Virus record (IMG/VR): IMGVR_UViG_3300037070_001813 | Location: 1-20,381 of that record | Reading direction: 5' to 3' (one strand) | From: a virus | Length of the DNA stretch: 20,381 nucleotides | Shown here: piece after piece, positions 1-7,294 of the stretch | Layout: the number at the start of each line of letters is the position of its first letter | Position numbering within the stretch: the stretch's first letter is position 1 | Translations under genes and position numbers: made by a program | The notes under the pieces: generated by a model | What the model was told of the DNA's origin: nothing | The model's input: the letters and a program-made list of their open reading frames with translations, nothing else | The model's database searches: none

Positions 1-303
1 GGGAACCCCGCAGGTGATTTCCCTCTCCGTCGGGCTCGTTCGCGCCTGTCGCGGCAACATCGGGTCGCTTCTTATCGGGGTTCGGAGCATCGGTCGCGTC
101 GGCGCTTCTTTGCCGGTGTTGTCAGTGGGGGAACCTGCCGGTGTGTTCGCTGTGGCGGGTTCATCGAGCCGGGCTCGCGCTGGGATCTCGGTCATGCGGA
201 TGGGGAGTCGCCTGGTGGGCCGGAGCACGAGCGGTGCAACCGCGCGGCGGGCGGGCGGAACTCGATCCGTGCTCGTCATCGGAGGGTGAGCGTCGTTCTG
301 TGA
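1..303 (+). CDS. HNH endonuclease, C-terminal part (gene starts before the window)
   Basis: An open frame runs from base 1 to a TGA at 301-303 and gives 100 residues with no start codon, so the gene is cut by the window edge. It carries an HNH signature: CVRC (Cys48 and Cys51), WDLGH (61-65), then PEHERCNRAAG (74-84) holding His76, Cys79 and the NR pair. This matches the zinc-bound HNH nucleases encoded next to terminase genes in HK97-like phages, where such nucleases are known to assist terminase cutting and packaging. The N-terminal part visible here is very Arg-rich. Its TGA overlaps the terminase ATG (TGATG), so the two are probably translationally coupled. Overlapping open frames at 14-289 and 141-302 show no family resemblance. 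The nuclease identity is firm from the motif; the packaging role is inferred from position. Confidence 0.82.
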   Translation, partial: GNPAGDFPLRRARSRLSRQHRVASYRGSEHRSRRRFFAGVVSGGTCRCVRCGGFIEPGSRWDLGHADGESPGGPEHERCNRAAGGRNSIRARHRRVSVVL

Positions 304-1727
304 TGGTGGTTCCGCGTGTCGGCTGGGTTCCGTCGCGCGCAAGGAGTCTGGGGTCGGAGGCGGCGGACTGGTGGTGTTCGCACGGTGGCCGGCTGTTCGA
401 GTGGCAGCGGCATGTGCTGGACGGGATCCTCTCGGTGGGGGATGACGGGCGCTGGTCGACGTCGAACGATGGCCTGTGCATGGCACGCCAGAACGGGAAG
501 GGCGTGGTGTTGCAGGTGATCGAGGGGTTCGCGGCGTTCGAGCTCGGTTTGCCGGTCGTGATGCATACGGCGCATGAGTTCCCGACCTCGACCGAGCACC
601 AGCTCAGGTTGATGGCGTTCATTCAGGATTCGCCGGCGCTGCACGGGCGGGTGAAGGACAAGGGTGGTTACAAGACGGCGAACGGGCAGGAGTCGATCAA
701 CCTGAAGTCGGGCGCCCGGATTTTGTTCAAGGCGCGGACGAACCAGGGCGGTCGCGGCTACTCGGGGGATCTGCTGATCTGGGATGAGGCGATGAAGCTG
801 CCGACGTCGACGGTGGCGGCGCAGAAGCCGATGTTGCGCGCGTCGCAGTTCCCGATGGGCCAGAAGACGATCTACGCGGGCTCGGCTGTGGATCAGGAGT
901 CGCACGAGCATGGGGTGCCGTTCGCGTTGATCCGTGAGCGGGGGCTGGAGCGGAACCCGGCGGTCTGCTATTTCGAGTGGTCGGCGCCTTATGCGCATCC
1001 GGGGGAGATGGACTACAACGTCCTGTCGGACAGGTCGTGGTGGCCGGTCGCGAACCCGTCGATGCCGGAGGGCTTGATCTCGGAGGCGTACATGGCTGAT
1101 GAGGTCGACACGATGCCGACGCGGACGGTCGCGGTGGAGCTCGCGAACGTGGGGGACTGGCCGCGGACGGACGGCCTGGAGCGCGGCGTGATCACGGCCG
1201 CTGCTTGGGACGCGTGTCTGGACGAGGGGTCGGTGTTGCAGCCGGGGTTCGTGCTGGTCTTCGACGTGTCGCCGGAGCGTCACACGACGGTCGCGGCGGT
1301 CGGGTTCAACGAGCAGGGGAAGTTCCATGCGGAGGTTCATGAGCACCGGCCGGGGACGAGGTGGCTGCCGGCGCGGCTCGCCGAGATGGTGGAGCGCGGG
1401 AACCCGGACGGCGTGTTCTGCGACGGTCTTGGCCCGTCCGCGTCGATGATCAAGGATTGCGACGCAGCGGGGGTGACGGTGGAGCCGATCGACACGAAGG
1501 ATCACACCCGGTCGTGTGGGCGTCTGGTGGATCTGATCGAGGAGGGCAACTTGGCGCACCTGGGTTCGCAGGAGTTGCGGGACGCGGTGTTGGGGGCGGC
1601 GCAGCGTCCGGTCGGTGATGCGTGGGCGTGGTCGCGGAAGAACTCGAGCGTCAACATCGCGCCGCTGGTCGCGGTGACGTTGGGTGTCGGCGCGGCCGAG
1701 CTCGTCGGAAAGATCCAGGTCTTCTAG
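303..1727 (+). CDS. terL: Phage terminase large subunit (TerL)
   Basis: This is the DNA-packaging motor, ATPase plus nuclease, of 474 residues. The frame stays open back to 141, but the ATG at 303 is chosen because it overlaps the HNH stop and gives a normal family N-terminus (LFEWQRHVLDGIL at 31-43). A Walker A-like loop, ARQNGKG, is at 61-67, and a Walker B strand ending in acid, LLIWDEA, is at 157-163. The RNase H-like nuclease half begins at VLVFDVSPE (317-325, acid Asp321), followed by VFCDGLGPSAS (371-381, Asp374) and the C-terminal SVNIAPLVAVTLG (449-461). Many relatives have Asp where Asn451 stands here. A GGAGGG at 280-285 is rather far upstream for a ribosome site, consistent with coupling to the HNH gene. 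The portal gene follows at once. No small terminase subunit is in the window. Confidence 0.95.
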   Translation: MVVPRVGWVPSRARSLGSEAADWWCSHGGRLFEWQRHVLDGILSVGDDGRWSTSNDGLCMARQNGKGVVLQVIEGFAAFELGLPVVMHTAHEFPTSTEHQLRLMAFIQDSPALHGRVKDKGGYKTANGQESINLKSGARILFKARTNQGGRGYSGDLLIWDEAMKLPTSTVAAQKPMLRASQFPMGQKTIYAGSAVDQESHEHGVPFALIRERGLERNPAVCYFEWSAPYAHPGEMDYNVLSDRSWWPVANPSMPEGLISEAYMADEVDTMPTRTVAVELANVGDWPRTDGLERGVITAAAWDACLDEGSVLQPGFVLVFDVSPERHTTVAAVGFNEQGKFHAEVHEHRPGTRWLPARLAEMVERGNPDGVFCDGLGPSASMIKDCDAAGVTVEPIDTKDHTRSCGRLVDLIEEGNLAHLGSQELRDAVLGAAQRPVGDAWAWSRKNSSVNIAPLVAVTLGVGAAELVGKIQVF

Positions 1728-1728
1728 C

Positions 1729-2883
1729 GTGGGTCTCCGCGACTACCTGGCCCGTGGGTTCGGGGGGAACGGCGACGCCCTCGAACGCGTCACGATCATC
1801 GACCCGCCGGAACCGCTTGAGGGCACACGGATGTCGCTGTGGAACTCGATCCTGCCGTCGTTCTACGGGCAGTTCGACAACAGCGGCTACTACGGGACAG
1901 CCGACCTCGTCGACCGCACCTGGGTCGCTGCGGTTTGCCAGGATTTGAACGCGTCGCAGATCGCGGCGATGAAGATCATGTGGCATGGGTCGCCGGGGAC
2001 GTTGCAGCCGGCGTGGGTGTCGAGCCCGGATCCGTCGCAGTTCCCGAACGGGATCGGTGACGCCCTCTACGCGGTCAACGACCAGATCGACGGTTGGGGC
2101 TGGTCGCTGCAGTACGTGACGGACTTCTACGACACGGGATATCCGCGCCGCTGGACTGTGATCTCGAGCGCCGCCTGCACGCCGCGCTTCAACGAGGAGA
2201 CGGGTCGGCGTGAGTACAAGATCGGGGACACACTGCTGGATCCGGCGCGGGTGATCCAGATCGACCGGAACCCGACGACGGCGGCGCACGGCACGTCCGC
2301 GCTCAGGGCGTTCGCGCAGCGCGCCTACTCGCTGCTCGCGGCGGGCAACAAGTCGTTGTCGGTGTCGCAGGACGCGTTCCCGGCCGGGTACCTGAAGTCG
2401 GAGAACCGTTTGACGTCGGAGCAGGCCGAGGCGGCGCAGCAGTCGTGGATGTTGAAGACCGAGACGCGGGCTGGGGGAACCCCGGTGCTGGGTCAGGGCT
2501 GGACGTTCGAGAACTCGGGGATCAACCCGTCCGACATGGCTTTGCTGGACACGCAGAAGTGGGACGCGATGGTGATCGCGAACGCGTACGGGGTTCCGGC
2601 ACCGATCCTGAACATGGCGCTAGAGGGCGGGCTGACGTATCAGAACCCGGAGGCGCTGATGCGGATGTGGTGGCTGACCCGGCTACGCACCCGGTCGAAG
2701 CGAATCATGGACGCGTTCTCGGCGCAGATGCTGCCGGCGGGCCAGGCGGTCACGCAGGACGCGTCCGACATCACGATCGAGGGTTCCGTCGAATCCGAGG
2801 ACGATCCACAGCTCTCGCCTGCGGCGAAGGCTTCACCGGCGCAGCAGCCGGGTGGACTGACGGCTATTTCTGGAGGTGGCTGA
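1729..2883 (+). CDS. Phage portal protein
   Basis: This encodes the dodecameric ring at the capsid vertex through which DNA passes and to which the neck attaches. The frame is open from 1684, but GTG 1729 lies one base after the terminase stop and gives MGLRDYLARGF, a typical portal start, for 384 residues. An early helix, VDRTWVAAVCQDLNASQIAA (61-80), fits the portal pattern in which each subunit begins with a helix before a beta region. The later stretch holding the GVPAPILNM and GLTYQNPEALMR motifs, followed by TRLRTRSKRIMDAF, is typical of HK97/siphovirus portals. The tail is a Pro/Ala/Gly-rich, probably disordered end. Position between terminase and protease agrees. No truncation is seen, although the protein is somewhat short for a portal. 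Confidence 0.93.
   Translation: MGLRDYLARGFGGNGDALERVTIIDPPEPLEGTRMSLWNSILPSFYGQFDNSGYYGTADLVDRTWVAAVCQDLNASQIAAMKIMWHGSPGTLQPAWVSSPDPSQFPNGIGDALYAVNDQIDGWGWSLQYVTDFYDTGYPRRWTVISSAACTPRFNEETGRREYKIGDTLLDPARVIQIDRNPTTAAHGTSALRAFAQRAYSLLAAGNKSLSVSQDAFPAGYLKSENRLTSEQAEAAQQSWMLKTETRAGGTPVLGQGWTFENSGINPSDMALLDTQKWDAMVIANAYGVPAPILNMALEGGLTYQNPEALMRMWWLTRLRTRSKRIMDAFSAQMLPAGQAVTQDASDITIEGSVESEDDPQLSPAAKASPAQQPGGLTAISGGG
2872..2877 (+). promoter_or_regulatory. Ribosome binding site of the prohead protease gene
   Basis: GGAGGT lies nine bases before the ATG at 2887. It is one of the strongest Shine-Dalgarno matches in the window and fixes that start. Confidence 0.8.
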
Positions 2884-2886
2884 ACC

Positions 2887-3582
2887 ATGACCGAGATCCT
2901 GCACCGCTCGTTCGAGGTGACTGCGGTCGAGGTCGAGGGCCGCACCGTAGATGTCCGTGTCGTCCCGTTCGGTGAGGTCGCAAGGGTCGCTGACCCACCC
3001 GACTTCGAGCCGTACGAAGAGGAGTTCGTGCCCGGCTGCTTCGACCACCAGTTGAGCGCCGCGAACCGCGTGCACGCGAACTACGAGCACGGCAAGGGCA
3101 TCTCGGACGTGGTCGGGCACGGCGTCTCGCTCAGGCAGGAGTCGGACGGGTATCACCTGACGTCGACGATCCACCGCACCAACAACGGCGACACGGCGCT
3201 CGAGCTGATCAACGCCGGCGCGCTCCCCGGCGTCTCCGTCGAGTTTCACCCGGTCAGGAACGTGAAGGCGGGGAACGTGCTGCAGCGTGTGCGCGCGAAC
3301 CTGCGTGGGTTCGCGTTCTGCCGCCAGGGCGCATTCGCCGGGGCGCAGGTGCTGGCTGTCCGTTCGGAGGACGAGGAGCCCACACAGACTTTGGACGCCG
3401 CGCTGATGCCGGTGGACATCGACCCGGAGCGCGTCGAGCGGTTGCGCGCCCAGGGGATCGTTCTGCCTGACCGCTACACGAAGGCGCACCCCGCCGAGGA
3501 CACCCCCGACACGTCGGGCACCTCCGATGACGACGGCACCCGCCAGACCGCCACGACCACTTCATCGGAGGGAACGGAATGA
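2887..3582 (+). CDS. HK97-family prohead protease (capsid maturation protease)
   Basis: This is a serine protease that cleaves scaffold segments of the capsid protein during prohead maturation. The 231 residues contain the U35/S78-like core: an N-terminal strand region (FEVTAVEVEGRTVDVRVVPF), the catalytic His in ANYEHGKG (His68), and the catalytic Ser in LPGVSVEFHP (Ser117). The strand RANLRGFAFCRQGAFAGAQV follows at about 137-154. Residues after about 160 are acidic and Thr/Asp-rich, probably a flexible tail removed or used in assembly. A GGAGGT ribosome site precedes the ATG. The last codon overlaps the capsid gene start (ATGA), so protease and capsid production are probably coupled. Family assignment is by motif and position. 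Confidence 0.93.
   Translation: MTEILHRSFEVTAVEVEGRTVDVRVVPFGEVARVADPPDFEPYEEEFVPGCFDHQLSAANRVHANYEHGKGISDVVGHGVSLRQESDGYHLTSTIHRTNNGDTALELINAGALPGVSVEFHPVRNVKAGNVLQRVRANLRGFAFCRQGAFAGAQVLAVRSEDEEPTQTLDAALMPVDIDPERVERLRAQGIVLPDRYTKAHPAEDTPDTSGTSDDDGTRQTATTTSSEGTE
3567..3573 (+). promoter_or_regulatory. Ribosome binding site of the major capsid gene
   Basis: GGAGGGA ends five bases before the ATG at 3579. The strength suits a highly expressed capsid gene. Confidence 0.75.
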
Positions 3583-4826
3583 ACGAATCACAGGCCGAGC
3601 GCACCCTGCAGCTTCGGGTCGACGCTCGCGAGCAGACGCACGGCAAGCAGGAGGAGCTGCTGCGCTCGCTCGGCACCGACACGCCGAGCCCGGAGCAGAA
3701 CGAGATGCTCGCCAAGTACCGCGGCGACCTCGCGTACTTCGACAAGGAGATCAACGACTGGTCGGAGCAGGTCGACGCCGACCGGCTCGCACGCGAGAAG
3801 TCCGACGAGATCCGTCGCCGCTCGAACGCCTTCCACGGCAAGGGCGACTTCGGCGAGGACGGCGAGCCGATCTACCGGACGCTCGGACAGGTCGCGATCG
3901 ACCAGCTCCTCACCAGCCAGAACCGGCACGCCCGCGCGCACGTCGGCACCCAGGGCGTCGCACCGGAGGACATCCAGCGGGCAGCCGAGCGTCTTTCCGC
4001 GCTCGAGCGGACACCGGCCACGACGCTTTCCTCGGACATCGCCGGGCTGACGCCGCCGCAGCACATCGCGGAGATCTTCCAGATCATCAACGACGACCGG
4101 CCGCTCGTCGAAGCCGCCGGCGTGAAGCGGAACTTGACGAACCTCGTCTACACGTACCCGCAGGTCGACGCATCGCCGGTCGTCGCCGCACAGGGGACGC
4201 AGAAGACCGAGGCAGGCAACACCGGCATGGACGTCTCGATGGTCACGAAGACCGCGACCACCTACCTCGGTGGCGGCAACCTGTCGTGGCAGGCAATCGA
4301 GTTCTCCGACCCGTCGGCGTACGACCTGTGGTTCCGGCTGATCGCCGCCGACTACGCGCTGAAGACGGAGACGGACGCCGCAACGGTCGTGTCCGCGTCG
4401 GCGTACCTCAACAACATCGCCAGCACGATCGCGACGTCCGCGACGTTCGCGCAGCACATGACCGCGGTCGGTGCCGGATACGCCGAGGTGTGGGCCAACT
4501 CCGGTCGCACCGCGAACGCGGTCATCATGGCCCCCGACCGGTTCGGGTACTTCCTCGGGCTGACGTCGGACGCGTTCACGCAGTTCATCAACGTGAACCA
4601 GGCCGGGATCGGGCCGCTGCGGGTCATCGTGTCCCGCGGACTGAACGCCGGCGAGATCATCGTCGGTGACATGAACGGGCTGCTCGTCGCGGAGAACGCC
4701 GGCGCACCCGTCCGGATGTTCGTGTCGGAGCCCGCAATCGCTGGTGTCGAGGTCGGCCTCGTCGGTGCCTTCGACGCCGCTGTTGTCGACGACGGCGCGT
4801 TCGCGCTGATCTCGACCGCCAGCTAG
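3579..4826 (+). CDS. Major capsid protein, HK97 fold with N-terminal scaffold (delta) domain
   Basis: This 415-residue protein forms the icosahedral shell. Residues 1 to about 85 are highly charged and helical (for example KYRGDLAYFDKEINDW at 46-61), as expected of the delta/scaffold domain that the upstream protease removes. After a linker, the shell domain runs from roughly 146 to the end: LTPPQHIAEIFQIINDDRPL (157-176) is the usual entry to the HK97 fold. A Gly/Asn-rich extended stretch with GTQKTEAGNTG fits the E-loop. Later segments LSWQAIEFSDPSAYDLWF, RTANAVIMAPDRFGYF and GLLVAENAGAPVRMFV fit the P- and A-domains. The start is fixed by the ATGA overlap and a strong ribosome site. A hairpin follows the stop. 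No cross-linking Lys/Asn pair can be assigned from sequence alone. Confidence 0.95.
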   Translation: MNESQAERTLQLRVDAREQTHGKQEELLRSLGTDTPSPEQNEMLAKYRGDLAYFDKEINDWSEQVDADRLAREKSDEIRRRSNAFHGKGDFGEDGEPIYRTLGQVAIDQLLTSQNRHARAHVGTQGVAPEDIQRAAERLSALERTPATTLSSDIAGLTPPQHIAEIFQIINDDRPLVEAAGVKRNLTNLVYTYPQVDASPVVAAQGTQKTEAGNTGMDVSMVTKTATTYLGGGNLSWQAIEFSDPSAYDLWFRLIAADYALKTETDAATVVSASAYLNNIASTIATSATFAQHMTAVGAGYAEVWANSGRTANAVIMAPDRFGYFLGLTSDAFTQFINVNQAGIGPLRVIVSRGLNAGEIIVGDMNGLLVAENAGAPVRMFVSEPAIAGVEVGLVGAFDAAVVDDGAFALISTAS

Positions 4827-4850
4827 GAGGCGGGGAACGGTTCAACCACT

Positions 4851-4888
4851 GTCGGGGGTCGGGTCGGTCTGGGAGCCCGGCCCCCGAC
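4851..4888 (+). terminator. Strong GC hairpin after the capsid gene; partial terminator or mRNA 3'-end element
   Basis: The non-coding stretch 4827-4909 contains an inverted repeat. The arm 4851-4863 (GTCGGGGGTCGGG) pairs with 4876-4888 (CCCGGCCCCCGAC) over 13 base pairs, one of them a G-U wobble, around a 12-base loop. No T-run follows, so it is not a classical intrinsic terminator. It could act as a partial terminator or as a 3' barrier stabilising capsid mRNA. It is the only sizeable gap between genes in the window, which supports a regulatory role. No promoter-like boxes were clear in the gap. Confidence 0.55.
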
Positions 4889-4896
4889 GCTGAAAC

Positions 4897-4902
4897 GAGG
4901 AG
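4897..4902 (+). promoter_or_regulatory. Ribosome binding site of the decoration-like gene
   Basis: GAGGAG lies seven bases before the ATG at 4910 and directly follows the hairpin at 4851-4888. The gene can therefore be translated without coupling to the capsid gene. Confidence 0.65.
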
Positions 4903-4909
4903 CAGATAG

Positions 4910-5338
4910 ATGGCGACCTACAACAAGTTCCAGAACTTCGTGGAAGACCTCGGGCTGGGCGTCCACAACCTGAACACCGGAACGCTCAACGTGTACCTGT
5001 CGAACGCCGCCCCGTCAGCTTCGGGTGACGCGGTGAAGGCGGACATGGCCGAGATCACGAACCAGAACGGCTACACAGCACCGATTGACACGCAGAACAC
5101 GTTTGCGGAGACGGGCGGCACCGCCACGTTGACTGGCACGAAGTGTGTGGTGACGGCGTCAGGGACGGTCGGGCCTTTCCAGTACGTGGTGCTGTACAAC
5201 GACACGCCGACGTCGCCGGCTGACCCGCTGATCGCGTGGTGGGATTACGGCTCGGCGCTGACGTTGGCGAACGGCGAGACGTTCTCGGTGAAGTTCAACA
5301 ACAGCGACACGACCGGGACGATCCTCACGATCGCGTGA
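4910..5338 (+). CDS. Conserved small virion protein, possibly capsid decoration protein
   Basis: The product has 142 residues, begins MATYNKFQNFVEDLGLGVHN and is rich in Thr, Asn and Gly with alternating hydrophobic residues, suggesting an all-beta fold. The body includes LNVYLSNAAP, VKADMAEITNQNGYT and PFQYVVLYNDTPTSPADPLI, then WWDYGSALTLANGETFSV near the end. I recognise this as a family common in tailed phages, usually encoded near the capsid or tail genes and often left as hypothetical. Placement directly after the major capsid gene, with its own ribosome site, favours a head decoration or other abundant structural role, but this is inference. No signal peptide or membrane segment is seen. 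Its stop overlaps the next gene start (GTGA). Confidence 0.72.
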   Translation: MATYNKFQNFVEDLGLGVHNLNTGTLNVYLSNAAPSASGDAVKADMAEITNQNGYTAPIDTQNTFAETGGTATLTGTKCVVTASGTVGPFQYVVLYNDTPTSPADPLIAWWDYGSALTLANGETFSVKFNNSDTTGTILTIA

Positions 5339-5484
5339 AGGACTGTTGCAAAGACCCGGCGAACCGCACCGAGGCCGAGCAGTTGCCGAACGGGGCGACC
5401 TTGCAGAAGTGCACGGTGTGCGGCTGCCGTCATTTCGAGCTGGCCGTCGACCCGGTGCAGGTTGGTGTGAAACTCGATGGCTGA
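5335..5484 (+). CDS. Small zinc-ribbon-like protein (49 residues)
   Basis: The GTG at 5335 overlaps the stop of the upstream gene (GTGA), and the frame ends at 5484, eight bases inside the next gene. The product begins MKDCCKDPANRTEAEQL and contains KCTVCGCRHFEL. It therefore has a Cys pair at residues 4-5, then a CxxC plus CRH cluster at about 28-34, a likely metal-binding knuckle. I recall very similar tiny CCKDPAN...KCxVCxxRH proteins in the structural regions of other actinobacterial phages. The function is unknown; binding of zinc and of a partner virion protein is inference. The frame is open further upstream to 5236, but that part overlaps the decoration-like gene and has no family resemblance. 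Confidence 0.72.
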   Translation: MKDCCKDPANRTEAEQLPNGATLQKCTVCGCRHFELAVDPVQVGVKLDG

Positions 5485-6751
5485 GGTCATCTTCACGGCG
5501 GAGGAGATCGCCGCGTTCCCGCAGGGCCCGCCCGGCCCGCCCGGTGGCGGTGGCGGATACCTCCCCGGCCAGCTCGTCCGGTTCGTCGACCCGCGAAACG
5601 GACTTGACGCGAACCCCGGCACCGAACCAGGACTCGCGAAGAAGACGATTCAGTCCGCGTACAGCGACGTCCGCACGTTCGCGGAGGCGACAGGCTCGAG
5701 CGAGGGCGGCCGACTCGGTGTCGGCACGATCCAACTGCTGCCCGGCGACCACGACGTCGGCGCGGGACTGTCGGTCGCATGGAACCGGCCGGCGTGCTTC
5801 CAGGGCACACGCTCGGGGCCGCGTGATCACGCGCCGCAGAACACCGCCTCGCGGGTCGTCTCGTCCGGCAACCCGACCGAGCTTGTCCGGGTTCAGGGGC
5901 AGGGCGTCGAGGAGATCACCCGCGGCATGTCGTTCGAGGACATCGCGTTCCGCATGAACCACACGGTCAACACGAAGCTCGAGCGGGTCATCTACGCGAA
6001 GCGGGTCGGGTACCTGACGGTGGAACGCTGCTCGTTCACGAACCACGACCTGAACACGAACCAGCCGGTCGTGGCGATCCACCACGACGACTCGAACGAC
6101 CCGAGCGGCGAGGGCGGCTGGGCGCGGATCCGCAACAACAGCGTCTCGCGGATGGCCCTGTACCGCGCGACCGGCGGGAACTTCAACCGCGGCCGGATCA
6201 GCGACAACGTCGTGTTCTACGGCGGCACCCTGCCGATGATCCAGTTGGCCGGGAACACGAACGGGCTCGTCTGTGACGGCAACAACCTCGAGGGCACCGC
6301 GACGGCCGTGGAGATCGGCCCGACCGGCGTGTTCACACAGATGACGTTCCTCGGCAACTCCGGGGAGGATCCGTCTACGGGGACGCCGCCGAACCCGTTC
6401 TACAAGTTCACGGGGTCGACGTCACAGTCGATCATCATCGGCGGCACCTGCTCGAGCGGCAGCTCCACAGGGTTCGGTGTCTGGGTGAACTTCGGCCCGA
6501 CCGCCTACCGGAACCTGGTGGTCGGCGTGTTCGACACGACCGACGTGTCCAGGTCGCACAAGCGTCGGGTGGTCGAGACGACCCATGCGGACAAGAACAC
6601 GCTGATCCCGATGAACGTCACGATCCCCACCTACACGACGGCGCATGTGACCGACCGCGCGTTCGACGCTGCGACGGTCACCCTCCAGGAGCTCGCGAAC
6701 GTGGTCGGCACTCTCGTTGCCGATCTGCGCGGTCGGGGCTGGGTGAAGTAG
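5477..6751 (+). CDS. Right-handed beta-helix, tailspike-like structural protein
   Basis: The product has 424 residues. After a short N-terminal stretch comes a tiny collagen-like run, GPPGPPGG (17-24), and a glycine linker. The segment FVDPRNGLDANPGTEPG (36-52) is the typical entry of pectate-lyase-like beta-helix proteins (a VDPxNGxDxNxG pattern), leading into KKTIQSAYSDV. The middle has many short Asn/Gly-capped strands (GYLTVERCSFTNHDLN, GRISDNVVFYGG, GLVCDGNNLEGTATAVEIG), as in stacked helix rungs. The C-terminal FDAATVTLQELANVVGTLVA, from about residue 395, looks like an amphipathic trimerisation helix. Such proteins are usually trimeric receptor-binding spikes or fibres and may bind or cleave polysaccharide. 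No catalytic residues can be named. The location between capsid and connector genes is unusual for a spike. Confidence 0.75.
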   Translation: MAEVIFTAEEIAAFPQGPPGPPGGGGGYLPGQLVRFVDPRNGLDANPGTEPGLAKKTIQSAYSDVRTFAEATGSSEGGRLGVGTIQLLPGDHDVGAGLSVAWNRPACFQGTRSGPRDHAPQNTASRVVSSGNPTELVRVQGQGVEEITRGMSFEDIAFRMNHTVNTKLERVIYAKRVGYLTVERCSFTNHDLNTNQPVVAIHHDDSNDPSGEGGWARIRNNSVSRMALYRATGGNFNRGRISDNVVFYGGTLPMIQLAGNTNGLVCDGNNLEGTATAVEIGPTGVFTQMTFLGNSGEDPSTGTPPNPFYKFTGSTSQSIIIGGTCSSGSSTGFGVWVNFGPTAYRNLVVGVFDTTDVSRSHKRRVVETTHADKNTLIPMNVTIPTYTTAHVTDRAFDAATVTLQELANVVGTLVADLRGRGWVK

Positions 6752-7294
6752 ATGGCCGACTTCCCGGCCACCTCGCCGGCGATCCAGCCGCAGATGACGA
6801 GCAGCAGCCTGGCGCTCTACATCGAACTGTTCTCTAACAACCCGAACCTGACGACGTTCGAGACGGCGTCGGGTGCGTGGCCGACCGCGAACCTTGCGAT
6901 CCTGGTTCCGTGCCCGATCGCGTCGCCGTTCCTCGTCACCCAGATCTACGTGTTCAACGGGACAGCCGTGTCCGGCAACATCGACGTCGGCATCTACACC
7001 GCTGAGGGCGCGCTGGTCGTGGCCGCGGGGTCGACGGCGCAGACGGGCACGTCGTCGATCCAGGCGTTCAACGTGACGGACACGCTGCTCGCACCCGGCC
7101 TGTACTACCTGGCATGCGCGCTCGACAACAACACCGGGATCGTCAGCCACAACGTGCCGCCCGCGACGCAGTGTCGGATGATGGGGGTCAGGCAGGCGAC
7201 GAGCGCGTTCGCGTTGCCGTCCACCGTGACGTTCGCCGCGGCAGCGAACGCGTACGTGCCGTGCATTTACCTCACAGCAGCGGGGGTTATCTGA
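6752..7294 (+). CDS. Beta-rich structural protein, paralogue A of a tandem pair
   Basis: This 180-residue protein starts MADFPATSPAIQPQ at an ATG directly abutting the previous stop. It is rich in Ala, Thr and Val with alternating strands, including IASPFLVTQIYVFNGTAVSG, NIDVGIYTAEGALVVAAGS, LLAPGLYYLACALDNNTG and CRMMGVRQATSAFALPS. The pattern GNIDVGIY..G.LV...G.TAQ.GTS recurs in the next gene, so the two are paralogues. The sequence resembles jelly-roll or carbohydrate-binding-like modules encoded among phage structural genes; a virion surface role, perhaps adhesion, is inferred. There is no signal peptide. The stop overlaps the start of the paralogue (TGATG). A precise function is not assigned. 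Confidence 0.72.
   Translation: MADFPATSPAIQPQMTSSSLALYIELFSNNPNLTTFETASGAWPTANLAILVPCPIASPFLVTQIYVFNGTAVSGNIDVGIYTAEGALVVAAGSTAQTGTSSIQAFNVTDTLLAPGLYYLACALDNNTGIVSHNVPPATQCRMMGVRQATSAFALPSTVTFAAAANAYVPCIYLTAAGVI

Noticed and set aside
14-302. Open frames at 14-289 and the upstream extension of the terminase frame (141-302)
   Set aside because: The overlapping HNH frame contains a full nuclease motif, while these frames show no recognisable family sequence.
276-1559. Long open frame on the - strand opposite the terminase
   Set aside because: It is Arg-rich with no motif, lies wholly antisense to a clear TerL, and such frames arise readily in GC-rich coding DNA.
3588-4457. 289-residue - strand frame opposite the capsid gene
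   Set aside because: It shows only a Val/Arg/Asp-rich mirror of the capsid coding sequence; no start context or family pattern supports it.
3527-4669. Arg-rich 380-residue frame overlapping the capsid gene
   Set aside because: Reads as an out-of-frame shadow with Arg/Pro/Ala bias; the capsid frame has the ribosome site, the ATGA junction and the HK97 fold.
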